A DNA stretch of 64,000 nt from Microbacterium sp. LCT-H2 (GTDB lineage Bacteria; Actinomycetota; Actinomycetes; Actinomycetales; Microbacteriaceae). The notes under the pieces were generated by a model. The model was not told the DNA's origin. It searched no databases and saw only the letters and a program-made list of their open reading frames with translations. Every line of letters starts with the position of its first letter. Within the stretch, counting starts at the first letter, position 1. The position numbers and the translations under genes are program-made. The DNA is taken from assembly GCF_001866135.1 (NCBI RefSeq), contig NZ_MODW01000003.1:186001-250000 (forward strand), read 5' to 3'. Of this stretch, positions 40,693 to 49,690 are shown piece after piece.

Positions 40693-41913
40693 GTGGCCTC
40701 GAAGATGACGCTCCGTGTGCAGCTGCTCGCGCTGCAGGCGCTGATCGTGTTCCTGGTGACCCTCGGCACCGGCATCGCCGCCGGGGCGTTCCAGGAGAAC
40801 GCACTTCGCGAGGCCTACAAGGACCGCATGCAGGCGGTCGCCCAGTCCGTCGCCGCGCTCCCCGTCGTCCTCGATGCCTTCGACGACGAGGATCCGGCCG
40901 CCGCCATCCAGCCGGTCGCCGAGGTCATCCGCGAGGCCTCCGACCTCGCCTACGTGGTGGTCGCCAACGACGAGGGCATCCGGTACTCGCATCCGAACAC
41001 CGACCGCATCGGCGAGCGGGTGTCCACCGACCCGTCGATCCCGCTCGGCGGCGAGATCTTCGTCGGCACGCAGACCGGTACGCTCGGGACCTCGTGGCGG
41101 GTGAAGGTGCCCATCCGCGACGAGGACGGCGCCGTCATCGGCACGGCGTCCGTCGGCATCCTGGAGTCCGAGCTGAACGAGGAGTTCACCAGCAATCTCG
41201 TCGGACTCATCTCCGCCATGCTCGTGGCAGCGGTCCTCGGGGTCTTCGGGGCCGCGTGGGTGACGTCGTTCATCCGGCGACGCATCTACCGGCTCGAGCC
41301 GCACCAGATCGCGGCGCTGGTCAAGAACCAGGAGACGACCCTGCACGGGCTCAGCGAAGGCGTGGTGACGGTGGACGGTGCCGGGCGGATCACCCTGGTC
41401 AACGACGCGGCTGCGCGGTTCCTCGGTCGCGATGCCGCCGACCTCGACGGTGCTCCCGCCGACGAGGTGCTCGGCGCCGACCTCGCCACCGTGCTCCGGG
41501 AAGGCGAGGCCGCGGGCCGTCCCGTGATCGTCGGCTCGCATGTGCTCGTCGCCCGCAGCACCGCCTCCGGAAACGGTTCCGCCGACGTCGGGGCGACGCT
41601 CCTGCTGCGCGACCACACCGAGCTGCACGACGTCGTCCGCCGGGTCGAGACGGCCGACGCGATCATCGCCTTCCGGGAGCGGTACGGGTTGCCGAAGGGC
41701 TTGAGCGCGGAGACCCTGGAACGGGTCTCCGCTGCCCTCGCCGCCCGACCGGATGCCTCGGCGACCGAGATCGGGGAGGACCTCGCCATCTCCCGCGTCA
41801 GCGCCCGTCGCTATCTCGAGCACCTCGCCGCCACGGGCCAGGCCGTGCGGTCCCTGGACTACTCCACCAAGGGGCGCCCCGGAGCGCGCTATCGGATCAC
41901 CGATCCCCGCTGA
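40693..41913 (+). CDS. Fused membrane sensor and DNA-binding regulator (CitA/DcuS-type sensor joined to CitB/DpiA-type output)
   Basis: 406 residues from GTG (an in-frame ATG is four codons later). TM1 about 8-33; extracytoplasmic sCache/PAS domain with the DcuS/CitA ligand motif RYSHPNTDRIGERV (97-110); TM2 about 171-194; cytoplasmic PAS about 205-312. At about 315-333 the expected H-box, ATPase and partner receiver are all absent. The chain passes straight into the winged-helix output of CitB-type regulators: LPKGLSAETLERV, ISRVSARRYLEHL, KGRPGARYRI. It therefore looks like a membrane-bound one-component regulator. It is divergent from tctCBA, its probable target. A deletion in the clone or assembly should be excluded. 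Confidence 0.85.
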   Translation: MASKMTLRVQLLALQALIVFLVTLGTGIAAGAFQENALREAYKDRMQAVAQSVAALPVVLDAFDDEDPAAAIQPVAEVIREASDLAYVVVANDEGIRYSHPNTDRIGERVSTDPSIPLGGEIFVGTQTGTLGTSWRVKVPIRDEDGAVIGTASVGILESELNEEFTSNLVGLISAMLVAAVLGVFGAAWVTSFIRRRIYRLEPHQIAALVKNQETTLHGLSEGVVTVDGAGRITLVNDAAARFLGRDAADLDGAPADEVLGADLATVLREGEAAGRPVIVGSHVLVARSTASGNGSADVGATLLLRDHTELHDVVRRVETADAIIAFRERYGLPKGLSAETLERVSAALAARPDASATEIGEDLAISRVSARRYLEHLAATGQAVRSLDYSTKGRPGARYRITDPR

Positions 41914-41914
41914 A

Positions 41915-41956
41915 CGACGAAGCCCGCCACCCCGAGAGGGGCGGCGGGCTTCGTCG
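41915..41956. terminator. Bidirectional terminator between the fused regulator and rplQ
   Basis: A perfect 14-bp stem CGACGAAGCCCGCC (41915-41928, 41943-41956) with an additional CCCC/GGGG pairing in the loop sits between the two convergent genes. Confidence 0.8.
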
Positions 41957-41967
41957 CAGAGCGGTCC

Positions 41968-42540
41968 TTACTCGGACTTCTTCTCGACAGCGTCCTCGGC
42001 GGCGGCCTCAGCGGCCTCGCCCTCGGCCTGCGACTCGGCGCCGGCCTCGGCAGCCGTGTCGTCGGCAGCGGTCTCGTCCGCGGGAGCCTCGACGGTCTCC
42101 TCGGCGGGAGCCTCCTCGGCAGCAGGCTTCTCGTCCTTCGGAGCCGCGGCGGCCTTCTTGGTCGACTTCGCCTTCGGGGTGACGGGCTCGAGGACGAGCT
42201 CGATCACGGCCATGGGAGCGTTGTCGCCCTTGCGGTTGCCGACCTTGGTGATGCGCGTGTAGCCACCCTCGCGGTCCGCGACGAGCGGAGCGATCTCGTT
42301 GAACAGGACGTGCACGACTTCCTTGTCACCGATGACCGACAGCACGCGACGGCGGGCGTGCAGGTCTCCGCGCTTGGCGAAGGTGATGAGGCGCTCGGCG
42401 AGGGGACGGAGGCGCTTGGCCTTCGTCTCGGTCGTCTTGATCGACTTGTGGGTGTACAGCGCAGCCGCGAGGTTGGCAAGCAGCAGGCGCTCGTGGGCGG
42501 GGCCGCCTCCGAGGCGGGGACCCTTGGTGGGCTTGGGCAT
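41968..42540 (-). CDS. rplQ: 50S ribosomal protein L17 with acidic C-terminal tail
   Basis: 190 residues. Residues 1-118 are the normal L17 core ([48 protein letters not shown]). After a short Lys-rich linker comes a roughly 60-residue tail made almost only of Ala, Glu, Asp, Pro and Thr. Last gene of the alpha operon, following rpoA by 34 nt. Confidence 0.97.
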   Translation of the reverse strand: MPKPTKGPRLGGGPAHERLLLANLAAALYTHKSIKTTETKAKRLRPLAERLITFAKRGDLHARRRVLSVIGDKEVVHVLFNEIAPLVADREGGYTRITKVGNRKGDNAPMAVIELVLEPVTPKAKSTKKAAAAPKDEKPAAEEAPAEETVEAPADETAADDTAAEAGAESQAEGEAAEAAAEDAVEKKSE

Positions 42541-42574
42541 AATCGTCTAACTCCTGGTCAGAAAGGGTCGGGTA

Positions 42575-43564
42575 TCAGAAGGACTCGTCTTCGCTGCCGC
42601 CGTAGAAGTGGGCGCCGTCGAAACCGGGCACCGAATCCTTGAGCGACAGACCGAGCGAGATGAGCTTGTCGCGCACCTCGTCGACCGACTTCTGGCCGAA
42701 ATTGCGGATGTTCATGAGCTGCGTCTCCGACAGGGCGACGAGCTCAGAAACGGTGTTGATGCCCTCACGCTTCAGGCAGTTGTACGAGCGGACCGACAGG
42801 TCGAGGTCCTCGATCGGCATCGACAGCTCGCTGGAGTTCACAGCCTCCACCGGCGCCGGGCCGATCTCGATGCCCTCGGCCTCGACGTTCAGCTCGCGGG
42901 CGAGACCGAACAGCTCGGTGAGCGTCTTGGCGGCCGACGCGACGGCGTCGCGGGGGCTGATCGCCGACTTGGTCTCGACGTCGAGGATGAGCTTGTCGAA
43001 GTCGGTGCGCTCACCGGCACGGGTGGCGTCGACGCGGTAGCTGACCTTGAGCACGGGCGAGTAGATCGAGTCGATCGGGATCTGACCGGCCTCGGCGTAC
43101 TCGTTGCGGTTCTGCGTCGCGGAGACGTAGCCACGGCCGCGCTCGATGGTGAGCTCGAGCTCGAACTTGGCGGTGTCGTTGAGCGTCGCGATGACGAGCT
43201 CGGGGTTGTGCACCTCGACACCGGCCGGAGCCGAGATGTCGGCGGCGGTCACTTCACCGGCACCGGTCTTGCGGAGGTACGCGGTGATGGGCTCGTCGCG
43301 CTCGCTGGAGACGACCAGCTGCTTGATGTTGAGGATGATCTCGGTGACATCCTCCTTCACGCCGGGGATCGTGCTGAACTCGTGCAGCACACCGTCGATG
43401 CGGACGCTGGTGACAGCGGCGCCGGGGATCGACGACAGCAGGCTGCGACGCAGCGCGTTGCCGATCGTGTAGCCGAAGCCGGGCTCCAGAGGCTCGATGA
43501 TGAACCGGCTCCGGTTCTCGACGATCTTTTCCTCGGTCAGTGTGGGACGCTGTGCAATAAGCAC
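42575..43564 (-). CDS. rpoA: DNA-directed RNA polymerase alpha subunit
   Basis: 329 residues: N-terminal assembly domain ([31 protein letters not shown]) and C-terminal DNA/activator-binding domain ([23 protein letters not shown]). GTG start after GAAAGGA. Its usual upstream neighbour rpsD is missing; rpsK precedes it after a 130-nt gap that contains a strong hairpin. Confidence 0.97.
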   Translation of the reverse strand: MLIAQRPTLTEEKIVENRSRFIIEPLEPGFGYTIGNALRRSLLSSIPGAAVTSVRIDGVLHEFSTIPGVKEDVTEIILNIKQLVVSSERDEPITAYLRKTGAGEVTAADISAPAGVEVHNPELVIATLNDTAKFELELTIERGRGYVSATQNRNEYAEAGQIPIDSIYSPVLKVSYRVDATRAGERTDFDKLILDVETKSAISPRDAVASAAKTLTELFGLARELNVEAEGIEIGPAPVEAVNSSELSMPIEDLDLSVRSYNCLKREGINTVSELVALSETQLMNIRNFGQKSVDEVRDKLISLGLSLKDSVPGFDGAHFYGGSEDESF

Positions 43565-43651
43565 TCTGTGTTCCTTTCGATCACATGCCCGCTATATGAC
43601 ATGTGGTGGGGTGAGGTCTTGAGTTGTGGAAGTCGATGCCCCACGCGGGGC

Positions 43652-43687
43652 GCCGAGCCGCTCGACCCGAAGGACGAGCGGCTCGGC
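43652..43687 (-). terminator. Hairpin between rpsK and rpoA
   Basis: A 13-bp perfect stem GCCGAGCCGCTCG (43652-43664, 43675-43687) with loop ACCCGAAGGA lies eight bases past the rpsK stop. It occupies the place where rpsD would normally be, and may lower read-through into rpoA. Confidence 0.6.
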
Positions 43688-43694
43688 ACACGCA

Positions 43695-44093
43695 TCAGAC
43701 GCGGCGGCGCTTCGGCGGACGGCAGCCGTTGTGCGCCTGCGGGGTGACGTCCTGGATCGAACCCACCTCGAGGCCGGCGGCCTGCAGCGAGCGGATCGCG
43801 GTCTCGCGGCCGGAGCCCGGACCCTTCACGAGGACGTCGACCTTCTTCACGCCGTGCTCAGCGGCCTGGCGGGCAGCGGACTCCGCTGCCATGCCGGCGG
43901 CGTAGGGGGTCGACTTGCGGGAGCCCTTGAAGCCCACGCCACCCGACGAGGCCCAGGCGATGACGGCGCCGGACGGGTCGGTGATCGAAACGATGGTGTT
44001 GTTGAACGTCGACTTGATGTGGGCCTGGCCCAGCGCGATGTTCTTCTTCTCCTTGCGGCGCGGCTTGCGCGCGGCGGCCTTGGGTGCAGCCAT
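43695..44093 (-). CDS. rpsK: 30S ribosomal protein S11
   Basis: 132 residues: [48 protein letters not shown] and the C-terminal [18 protein letters not shown] are diagnostic. A component of the 30S platform. Follows rpsM by 30 nt in the alpha operon. Confidence 0.98.
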   Translation of the reverse strand: MAAPKAAARKPRRKEKKNIALGQAHIKSTFNNTIVSITDPSGAVIAWASSGGVGFKGSRKSTPYAAGMAAESAARQAAEHGVKKVDVLVKGPGSGRETAIRSLQAAGLEVGSIQDVTPQAHNGCRPPKRRRV

Positions 44094-44123
44094 GAAAGTG
44101 TTCTCCTAGTCCCTGGCCGCTGC

Positions 44124-44498
44124 TTAGCGGGCCTTCTTCTTGCCGGCGACGGTGCGCTTCGGGCCCTTGCGGGTACGGGCGTTGGTCTTGGTGCGCTGAC
44201 CGCGGACCGGAAGGCCACGACGGTGGCGGAGGCCCTCGTAGGAGCCGATCTCGACCTTGCGGCGGATGTCTGCGGCGACCTCGCGGCGCAGGTCACCCTC
44301 CACCTTGTAGTTGCCTTCGATGTAGTCGCGGAGGGCGATGAGCTGGTCATCGCTGAGGTCCTTCACGCGGATGCTCTCGTCGATGTCGGTCGCCTTGAGG
44401 ATCTCGACCGAGCGGGTACGGCCGACGCCGTAGATGTAGGTAAGGGCGATCACCACGCGCTTGTCGCGCGGGATGTCAACGCCGGCAAGACGTGCCAT
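44124..44498 (-). CDS. rpsM: 30S ribosomal protein S13
   Basis: 124 residues: [26 protein letters not shown], the H2TH region, and the basic tail [31 protein letters not shown]. The start with CAGGAGA eight bases upstream was chosen. The 177-nt gap to rpmJ carries a CTGAGCCTGTCGAAG repeat. Confidence 0.98.
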   Translation of the reverse strand: MARLAGVDIPRDKRVVIALTYIYGVGRTRSVEILKATDIDESIRVKDLSDDQLIALRDYIEGNYKVEGDLRREVAADIRRKVEIGSYEGLRHRRGLPVRGQRTKTNARTRKGPKRTVAGKKKAR

Positions 44499-44595
44499 GC
44501 GGTTCTCCTGGGTGTTGTGGAGGTGTGGAGCAGGATCGGTGCCCGGGCCTCCGCCCCGAGGTGTCAGCCCCACGGCTCCGCCGGTTACCCGGTCG

Positions 44596-44610
44596 CTGAG
44601 CCTGTCGAAG
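44596..44610 (+). repeat. Dispersed motif CTGAGCCTGTCGAAG
   Basis: Copy in the rpsM-rpmJ gap. Related copies are at 44852, 51804, 58605 and 61022. Confidence 0.7.
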
Positions 44611-44675
44611 CGTCTGATCCTGCCGTTTCGTATTGAGTTATGAGATTGCGAGAGCGGCGCTCACGCAGCGGGGGC

Positions 44676-44792
44676 TCAGCCCTGGCGCTGCTTGTGGCGC
44701 GGGTTGCTCTTGCAGATCACCATGACGCGGCCGTGGCGGCGGATCACCTTGCAGTGGTCGCAGATCGGCTTGACGCTGGGGTTGACCTTCAT
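44676..44792 (-). CDS. rpmJ: 50S ribosomal protein L36
   Basis: 38 residues. Translating the minus strand gives [17 protein letters not shown], then [21 protein letters not shown], the full L36 sequence with the zinc-binding Cys11, Cys14, Cys27 and His32 pattern (zinc type). It lies between infA and rpsM as expected for the actinobacterial alpha operon. Confidence 0.97.
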   Translation of the reverse strand: MKVNPSVKPICDHCKVIRRHGRVMVICKSNPRHKQRQG

Positions 44793-44851
44793 GATGTTTC
44801 CTGTTCGCTGTCTTCGTGCTGCCCGATGTCCGACCTCGGAGACCTGGGTCC

Positions 44852-44866
44852 CTGAGCCCGTCGAAG
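44852..44866 (+). repeat. Dispersed motif CTGAGCCCGTCGAAG
   Basis: Copy in the infA-rpmJ gap; differs from the 44596 copy at one base. Confidence 0.7.
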
Positions 44867-44889
44867 GCCAGCCGTTACTTCTCGACCGA

Positions 44890-45111
44890 TCAGCGGTAGC
44901 GGTAGACGATGCGGCCGCGGGTCAGGTCGTAGGGGCTGAGCTCCACGACCACACGGTCCTCGGGGATGATACGGATGTAGTTCTGCCGCATCTTTCCGGA
45001 GATCGTTGCCAGGACCTTGTGTCCGTTGCTGAGCTCAACGCGGAACATCGCGTTGGGAAGAGCCTCGGAGATCACGCCCTCGATCTCGATGACACCGTCT
45101 TTCTTAGCCAT
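44890..45111 (-). CDS. infA: Translation initiation factor IF-1
   Basis: 73 residues, the full S1-like OB fold: [71 protein letters not shown]. The start is fixed by homology; a longer in-frame reading upstream is not supported. A predicted promoter at 45220-45248 gives a leader of about 100 nt. Confidence 0.98.
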   Translation of the reverse strand: MAKKDGVIEIEGVISEALPNAMFRVELSNGHKVLATISGKMRQNYIRIIPEDRVVVELSPYDLTRGRIVYRYR

Positions 45112-45219
45112 AGCCTCGCTGACGCTTCTGCAGATCGGTCGATCTGCGGTGGGTGGGTGGTGTGCGGTACCGGGCCGGATCGGACACGCCGAACGCATGG
45201 CACAAGGCACCAAAGATCC

Positions 45220-45248
45220 ATGTTATCCGACGACGCCCCATCCGGCAA
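45220..45248 (-). promoter_or_regulatory. Predicted infA promoter
   Basis: On the minus strand, TTGCCG (45248-45243), a 17-bp spacer and TAACAT (45225-45220). It overlaps the hairpin that ends the DsbA-like gene, so a fresh transcript probably begins here for infA-rpmJ-rpsM-rpsK-rpoA-rplQ. Confidence 0.45.
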
Positions 45249-45268
45249 CTTGGCCGAATGGGGCGTCG
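45231..45268 (-). terminator. Hairpin after the DsbA-like gene
   Basis: An 11-bp perfect stem CGACGCCCCAT (45231-45241, 45258-45268) begins about 18 bases past the DsbA-like stop. Confidence 0.65.
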
Positions 45269-45285
45269 AGCGGGGTGAGCGCGTG

Positions 45286-45957
45286 TCAGCCGAGCAGGTC
45301 GGTGAACCGCTTCATGTCTTCCTGGTTCTGCAGGTCGAGCCGCTCGCCGTCGATCTCGACGGTCGGCGTGCCCTGGATGTCGTTGGCTTTCGCCTGCGCG
45401 GCACCGAACTTGCGGTACGTCTCGTCGGTGATGCAGGACACGACGTCGTCGCCCGCGCCGACCTGGGTGGCGAACTCGGCGAGCTGCTCGTTCGTGAGGC
45501 CGGGGCTGTTCTCCGCCGGCTGGTTCTCGAACAGGACCTTCGCGTAGTCGAAGTAGAGGTCGGAGTCCGACTCGGCGACGCAGAACGCGGCACCGGCCGA
45601 ACGGGAGGAGAACTCCGTGCCCTGCGAGAAGCGGTCCAGGATCGCGATGGGGTGCTGCTCGAGCGTGATCTCTCCGCTCTGCGCCTTGGCCTCGAGGGCG
45701 GCGCCGAACTGGTCCTCGAAGGACTTGCAGACCGGGCACTGGAAGTCGAGGAAGACCGACACCGTGGTGTCGCCGTCTCCCATGGAGATGGAGCCGGCCT
45801 CGGCGTCGAAGTTGTCGCTGGCGGTCGGGGTGGCGCCGGGCGAGGTCGCCTGGTTGTTGAGGAACACCACGAGTCCGCCGAGGGCCACCAGGACCACGAC
45901 GACGGCGATGGAGACGCCGATCGCGAACCAGTTGGTGTTGCTCTTCGCCGCTGCCAT
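45286..45957 (-). CDS. DsbA-family thioredoxin-fold protein, membrane-anchored
   Basis: 223 residues. One N-terminal membrane segment (about 11-33) then an extracytoplasmic thioredoxin fold with active site CPVC (Cys74, Cys77; FLDFQCPVCKSFEDQFG) and the cis-Pro region GTPTVEIDG. This is the DSBA/Thioredoxin_4 type that oxidises or isomerises exported thiols. Its ATG overlaps the map stop (TAATG), so it is embedded in the secY-adk-map operon, which may reflect cooperation with secretion. Confidence 0.9.
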   Translation of the reverse strand: MAAAKSNTNWFAIGVSIAVVVVLVALGGLVVFLNNQATSPGATPTASDNFDAEAGSISMGDGDTTVSVFLDFQCPVCKSFEDQFGAALEAKAQSGEITLEQHPIAILDRFSQGTEFSSRSAGAAFCVAESDSDLYFDYAKVLFENQPAENSPGLTNEQLAEFATQVGAGDDVVSCITDETYRKFGAAQAKANDIQGTPTVEIDGERLDLQNQEDMKRFTDLLG

Positions 45958-46808
45958 TACTTTCCGATCTCTCGAGGCTCGACCCCGAACGGGGCGAGTC
46001 CGGCTCTTCCACCATCGGGCGCGGTGAGCACCCAGATGCCCCCATCATGCCGGGCGACGCTATGTTCCCAATGTGAGCCGTCAGTGCCGTCGACCGTCGT
46101 GACGGTCCAGTCGTCGTCCTCCACGAAGGTCGCCTCGCCGCCGGCGGTGACCATGGGCTCGATGGCGAGCACGAGCCCGGGCTTCACGTCCGCGCCGCGG
46201 TCGGGCGTCCGGTAGTTGAAGACGCTGGGCGCCTCGTGCATCTTCCGCCCGATGCCGTGGCCGACGTACTCGCGGAGGATCCCGTAGGGCTCGCCGCTCA
46301 CGGCGGACGGCCCCTGCGCCTCGATGTAGTCCTGGATGGCAGCCCCGATCTCGTCGATCGACGACGCTGTGGCCATCGCGGCGATCCCCGCCCACATCGA
46401 GCCCTCGGTCACGCGCGAGAGCTCCTCGCGGCGGGAGACGAGCTCCGGACGCTCGGGATCGGGGACGACGATGGTGATCGCGCTGTCGCCGTTCCAGCCC
46501 TCGAACTGGGCGCCGCAGTCCACCGAGACGATGTCGCCCGGTTGAAGCACCCGCTCCCCCGGGATGCCGTGCACGACCTGCTCGTTCACCGAGACGCAGA
46601 TCGTGTGGTGGTAGCCCTTGACGAGCTGGAAGTTCGACTCCGCTCCCCGCTGCACGATCGCGCGGTTCGCGGCGGCGTCGAGCTCGATCGTCTTCACCCC
46701 CGGCTTGACGAGCGCCCGGACGGCGTCGAGGGCCTCGGCGGTGATGAGGCCAGGCTCGACCAGGGCTCGCAGCTGAGCCGGGGTCTTGTAGATCGAGCGG
46801 CGGAACAT
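45957..46808 (-). CDS. map: Methionine aminopeptidase type I
   Basis: 283 residues. Metal ligands in SVDCGAQFEGWNGDSA (two Asp), YVGHGIGRKMHEAP (His), AIEPMV (Glu) and WEHSVA (Glu), plus the substrate His in YHHTICVSVNEQVVHGIPG. Removes N-terminal Met from new proteins. One base separates it from adk. Confidence 0.96.
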   Translation of the reverse strand: MFRRSIYKTPAQLRALVEPGLITAEALDAVRALVKPGVKTIELDAAANRAIVQRGAESNFQLVKGYHHTICVSVNEQVVHGIPGERVLQPGDIVSVDCGAQFEGWNGDSAITIVVPDPERPELVSRREELSRVTEGSMWAGIAAMATASSIDEIGAAIQDYIEAQGPSAVSGEPYGILREYVGHGIGRKMHEAPSVFNYRTPDRGADVKPGLVLAIEPMVTAGGEATFVEDDDWTVTTVDGTDGSHWEHSVARHDGGIWVLTAPDGGRAGLAPFGVEPREIGK

Positions 46809-46809
46809 C

Positions 46810-47415
46810 TCAGACGGCGGAGGTGGCGGAACGCAGCCCGCGAGCGGCCAGGGCGGCGGCGATGCGCTCCGTGATCTCCTCGAGGGAGCCCACGCCGTCG
46901 ATGCGGTCGACGATGCCGCGGCTGCTGTAGAGCTCGATGATCGGCGCCGTCTCCTTCTCGTAGATGTCGAGTCGGTGCGCGATGGCCTCGTCCGTGTCGT
47001 CGGAACGCCCCTGCTCCGCAGCGCGGAGGGTGAGGCGGGCGATGCTCTCCTCGCGCGGGACGTCGAGGAGGATCACCGCGTCCAGCGCCTCGCCGCGTCC
47101 TTCGAGGAATGCGTCCAGGTGCGCGACCTGAGCGGTGTTGCGGGGATAGCCGTCGAGGAGGAAGCCGTTCTGCGCGTCGTCCTGGCTCAGCCGATCGCGC
47201 ACGATCTCGCTCGTCAACTCGTCCGGGACGAGGTCGCCCTTGTCGAGGATGGCCGTGACCTGCTGGCCGAGAGCCGTCCCCTCCTTGATGTTCGCGCGGA
47301 AGATGTCGCCGGTCGAGACGACGGGGATCCCGTAGGACTCGGCGATGCGCACACCCTGCGTGCCCTTGCCGGAACCCTGGGGGCCGACGATGAGAAGACG
47401 TGCGGATGCTGTCAT
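46810..47415 (-). CDS. adk: Adenylate kinase
   Basis: 201 residues. P-loop GPQGSGKGTQ, AMP-binding STGDIFRANIKEGT, and GFLLDGYPRNTAQ. The LID segment is short (RAAEQGRSDDTDEAIAHRL), without the zinc-type insertion of longer enzymes. Converts ATP plus AMP to two ADP. Its ATG overlaps the secY stop (ATGA). Confidence 0.97.
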   Translation of the reverse strand: MTASARLLIVGPQGSGKGTQGVRIAESYGIPVVSTGDIFRANIKEGTALGQQVTAILDKGDLVPDELTSEIVRDRLSQDDAQNGFLLDGYPRNTAQVAHLDAFLEGRGEALDAVILLDVPREESIARLTLRAAEQGRSDDTDEAIAHRLDIYEKETAPIIELYSSRGIVDRIDGVGSLEEITERIAAALAARGLRSATSAV

Positions 47416-48734
47416 CGGAGAAGTCCTTCGTAGTGTCGCTGCTGCAGCTGGGCATCGATCTGCTTGACCGTCTCGAGACCAACGCCGACGATGATGAGGA
47501 TCGACGCGCCACCGAACGGGAAGTTCTGGTTGGCGCCGACCGTGGCGAGGGCGATCAACGGGATGAGGGCGATCAGACCCAGGTAGAGGGAACCGGGGAG
47601 CGTGATGCGGGTGAGCACGTAGTCCAGGTACTCCGCGGTCGGACGGCCGGCCCGGATCCCGGGGATGAAGCCGCCGTACTTCTTCATGTTGTCGGCGACC
47701 TCGACCGGGTTGAACGTGATCGCGACGTAGAAGTAGGTGAACCCGATGATCAGCAGGAAGTACGCCGCCATGTAGATCGGGCTGTTGCCGGTGGTGAAGT
47801 TCGCGCTGATCCAGCTGACCCAGGCGGGCGGCGTGGAGCCGTCCTGGGGGGTGTTGAACTGCGCGATGAGTGCGGGGATGTACAGCAGCGACGAGGCGAA
47901 GATGACGGGGATCACGCCCGCCATGTTCACCTTGATCGGGATGTACGTGTTGGTGCCGCCGTACGTCCGGCGTCCCACCATGCGCTTCGCGTACTGCACG
48001 GGGATGCGCCGCTGGGACTGCTCGACGAAGACGACGAGACCCATCACGATGATGCCGACGAGCAGCACGAGGAGGAACACCTCGAAGCCGCGGGTCTGCC
48101 AGATGATCGACATCGCACCGGGGAACGTCGCGGCGATGGAGGTGAAGATCAGCAGCGACATGCCGTTGCCGATGCCGCGCTCGGTGACGAGCTCGGCGAA
48201 CCACATGATCAGACCGGTGCCGGCCGTCATCGCCATGATGATGAGCACCTGCGCCCACCACACGTCGTTGGTGAGGAGCTGGGTGCACGCCCCGATGTCG
48301 GTCGTTCCGAAGAGCTGACCGGTGCGGGCGACGGTGACGAGGGTCGTCGACTGCAGGAGCGCGAGCGCGATCGTGAGGTACCGCGTGTACTGGGTGAGCT
48401 TGGCCTGTCCGGCCTGGCCCTCCTTGTGCAGCGCCTCGAAGTGCGGGATGACGACGCGCAGGAGCTGCGTGATGATCGTCGCCGTGATGTACGGCATGAC
48501 GCCGAGCGCGAAGATCGACAGCTGCAGCAGAGCGCCGCCGGAGAAGAGGTTGACGAGTCCGAGCAGACCCTCGGTGCCGGCATTGGCCGCGAGACACTGC
48601 TCCACGTTCGGGAAGTTGACGAACGGCGCGGGGACGTTCGAGCCGAGACGGTAGATCGCGATGATCGCGAGAGTGAAACCGATCTTCCGACGCAGGTCGG
48701 GCGTGCGGAAGATCCGCGCGATGGCGCTAAACAA
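47412..48734 (-). CDS. secY: Protein translocase subunit SecY
   Basis: 440 residues, ten membrane segments. N-terminus FSAIARIFRTPDLRRKIGFTLAI; plug-side GLVNLFSGGALLQLSIFALGVMPYITATII; C-terminal loop TYFYVAITFNPVEVADNMKKYGGFIPGIRAGRPT. The start is probably TTG, six bases after GGAGGA; no ATG fits the family start. It forms the Sec channel. A hairpin lies in the 153-nt gap from rplO. Confidence 0.95.
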   Translation of the reverse strand: MFSAIARIFRTPDLRRKIGFTLAIIAIYRLGSNVPAPFVNFPNVEQCLAANAGTEGLLGLVNLFSGGALLQLSIFALGVMPYITATIITQLLRVVIPHFEALHKEGQAGQAKLTQYTRYLTIALALLQSTTLVTVARTGQLFGTTDIGACTQLLTNDVWWAQVLIIMAMTAGTGLIMWFAELVTERGIGNGMSLLIFTSIAATFPGAMSIIWQTRGFEVFLLVLLVGIIVMGLVVFVEQSQRRIPVQYAKRMVGRRTYGGTNTYIPIKVNMAGVIPVIFASSLLYIPALIAQFNTPQDGSTPPAWVSWISANFTTGNSPIYMAAYFLLIIGFTYFYVAITFNPVEVADNMKKYGGFIPGIRAGRPTAEYLDYVLTRITLPGSLYLGLIALIPLIALATVGANQNFPFGGASILIIVGVGLETVKQIDAQLQQRHYEGLLR

Positions 48735-48848
48735 GAACGTTCCTCCTGAAAAGGTGGCCGAACCCCCGAGGGGCGGCTGAAACACCAGGGTAACCCACTC
48801 CGAGGTCCGGGGAATGCGAGCGGTCGGCTTCTCCCCCGCCGAACCAGA

Positions 48849-48877
48849 AGAGGGGCCGGAGAATCTCCGACCCCTCT
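48849..48877 (-). terminator. Hairpin between rplO and secY
   Basis: A 14-bp stem with one mismatch (AGAGGGGCCGGAGA at 48849-48862 with 48864-48877) and almost no loop begins about ten bases past the rplO stop. It separates the spc ribosomal genes from secY-adk-map, suggesting reduced or separate expression. Confidence 0.65.
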
Positions 48878-48887
48878 TCCGCAGTGG

Positions 48888-49505
48888 TTACTTGACGGAT
48901 CCGCCCGCAGCCACGATCTTCTGCTCGGCGGAACCCGAGACCTTGTCGACCGCGACGGTGAGCTTCACGGCGATGTCGCCGTTGCCGAGAACCTTGACCT
49001 TCTCGTTCTTGCGAACCGCACCCTTTGCCACCAGGTCGCTCACGGTGACGTCGCCACCCTGGGGGTAGAGCTCCGCGAGCTTCTCCAGGTTCACGACCTG
49101 GTACTCGACGCGGAACGGGTTCTTGAAGCCGCGCAGCTTCGGCGTGCGCATGTGCAGCGGCATCTGGCCACCCTCGAAGCCGACGCGCACGGTGTTGCGG
49201 GCCTTGGTGCCCTTCGTGCCGCGACCGGCGGTCTTGCCCTTCGAGCCCTCACCGCGACCGACACGGGTCTTCGCGGTGTTGGCACCCGGGACCGGACGCA
49301 GGTGGTGGACCTTCAGCACGCCGGGGCGGGACGCCGGGGCGTCCTTCTTCGGCGCAGCCTTGGCGGAGCCGTCGGCCTTCGCGTCGGCGGCAGCGGTCTT
49401 GGCCGGTGCCTTCTTCGCGGCGGGCTTCTTGGCGGCGTCGGCCTTGGGAGCCGCCGCCTTCTTCGTGGCCTTCTCGGCCTCGACGGCCTCGTTCTTCTCA
49501 GCCAT
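48888..49505 (-). CDS. rplO: 50S ribosomal protein L15 with Ala/Lys-rich N-terminal extension
   Basis: 205 residues. The normal L15 core begins near residue 62 ([36 protein letters not shown]). The preceding ~60 residues are almost only Ala, Lys, Asp and Pro, resembling histone-H1-like tails. The ATG overlaps the rpmD stop (TAATG), and no internal start with an RBS is evident, so the extension appears real. Confidence 0.96.
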   Translation of the reverse strand: MAEKNEAVEAEKATKKAAAPKADAAKKPAAKKAPAKTAAADAKADGSAKAAPKKDAPASRPGVLKVHHLRPVPGANTAKTRVGRGEGSKGKTAGRGTKGTKARNTVRVGFEGGQMPLHMRTPKLRGFKNPFRVEYQVVNLEKLAELYPQGGDVTVSDLVAKGAVRKNEKVKVLGNGDIAVKLTVAVDKVSGSAEQKIVAAGGSVK

Positions 49506-49690
49506 TAGTCGATCTCCTCAACCTTGACGAGGTGGGCGACGGTCTTGACGTAGCCGCGCGTCTGCGCGTCGTCGGGGCGGACGGTGGTGTCACCGATCCG
49601 CTTGAGACCGAGGCTGCGCAGCGTGTCGCGCTGGTTCTGCTTCTCGCTCACCTTGGACTTGATCTGCGTGACCTTGAGTCGCGCGGCCAT
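49505..49690 (-). CDS. rpmD: 50S ribosomal protein L30
   Basis: 61 residues: [57 protein letters not shown] covers the whole family. It overlaps rpsE (TGATG) and rplO (TAATG), fixing its position and start. Confidence 0.98.
   Translation of the reverse strand: MAARLKVTQIKSKVSEKQNQRDTLRSLGLKRIGDTTVRPDDAQTRGYVKTVAHLVKVEEID

Noticed and set aside
40594..41823. Minus-strand open frame of 409 codons opposite the fused regulator
   Set aside because: Charged, repetitive antisense composition without recognisable domain; the plus strand encodes clear TM, PAS and winged-helix motifs.
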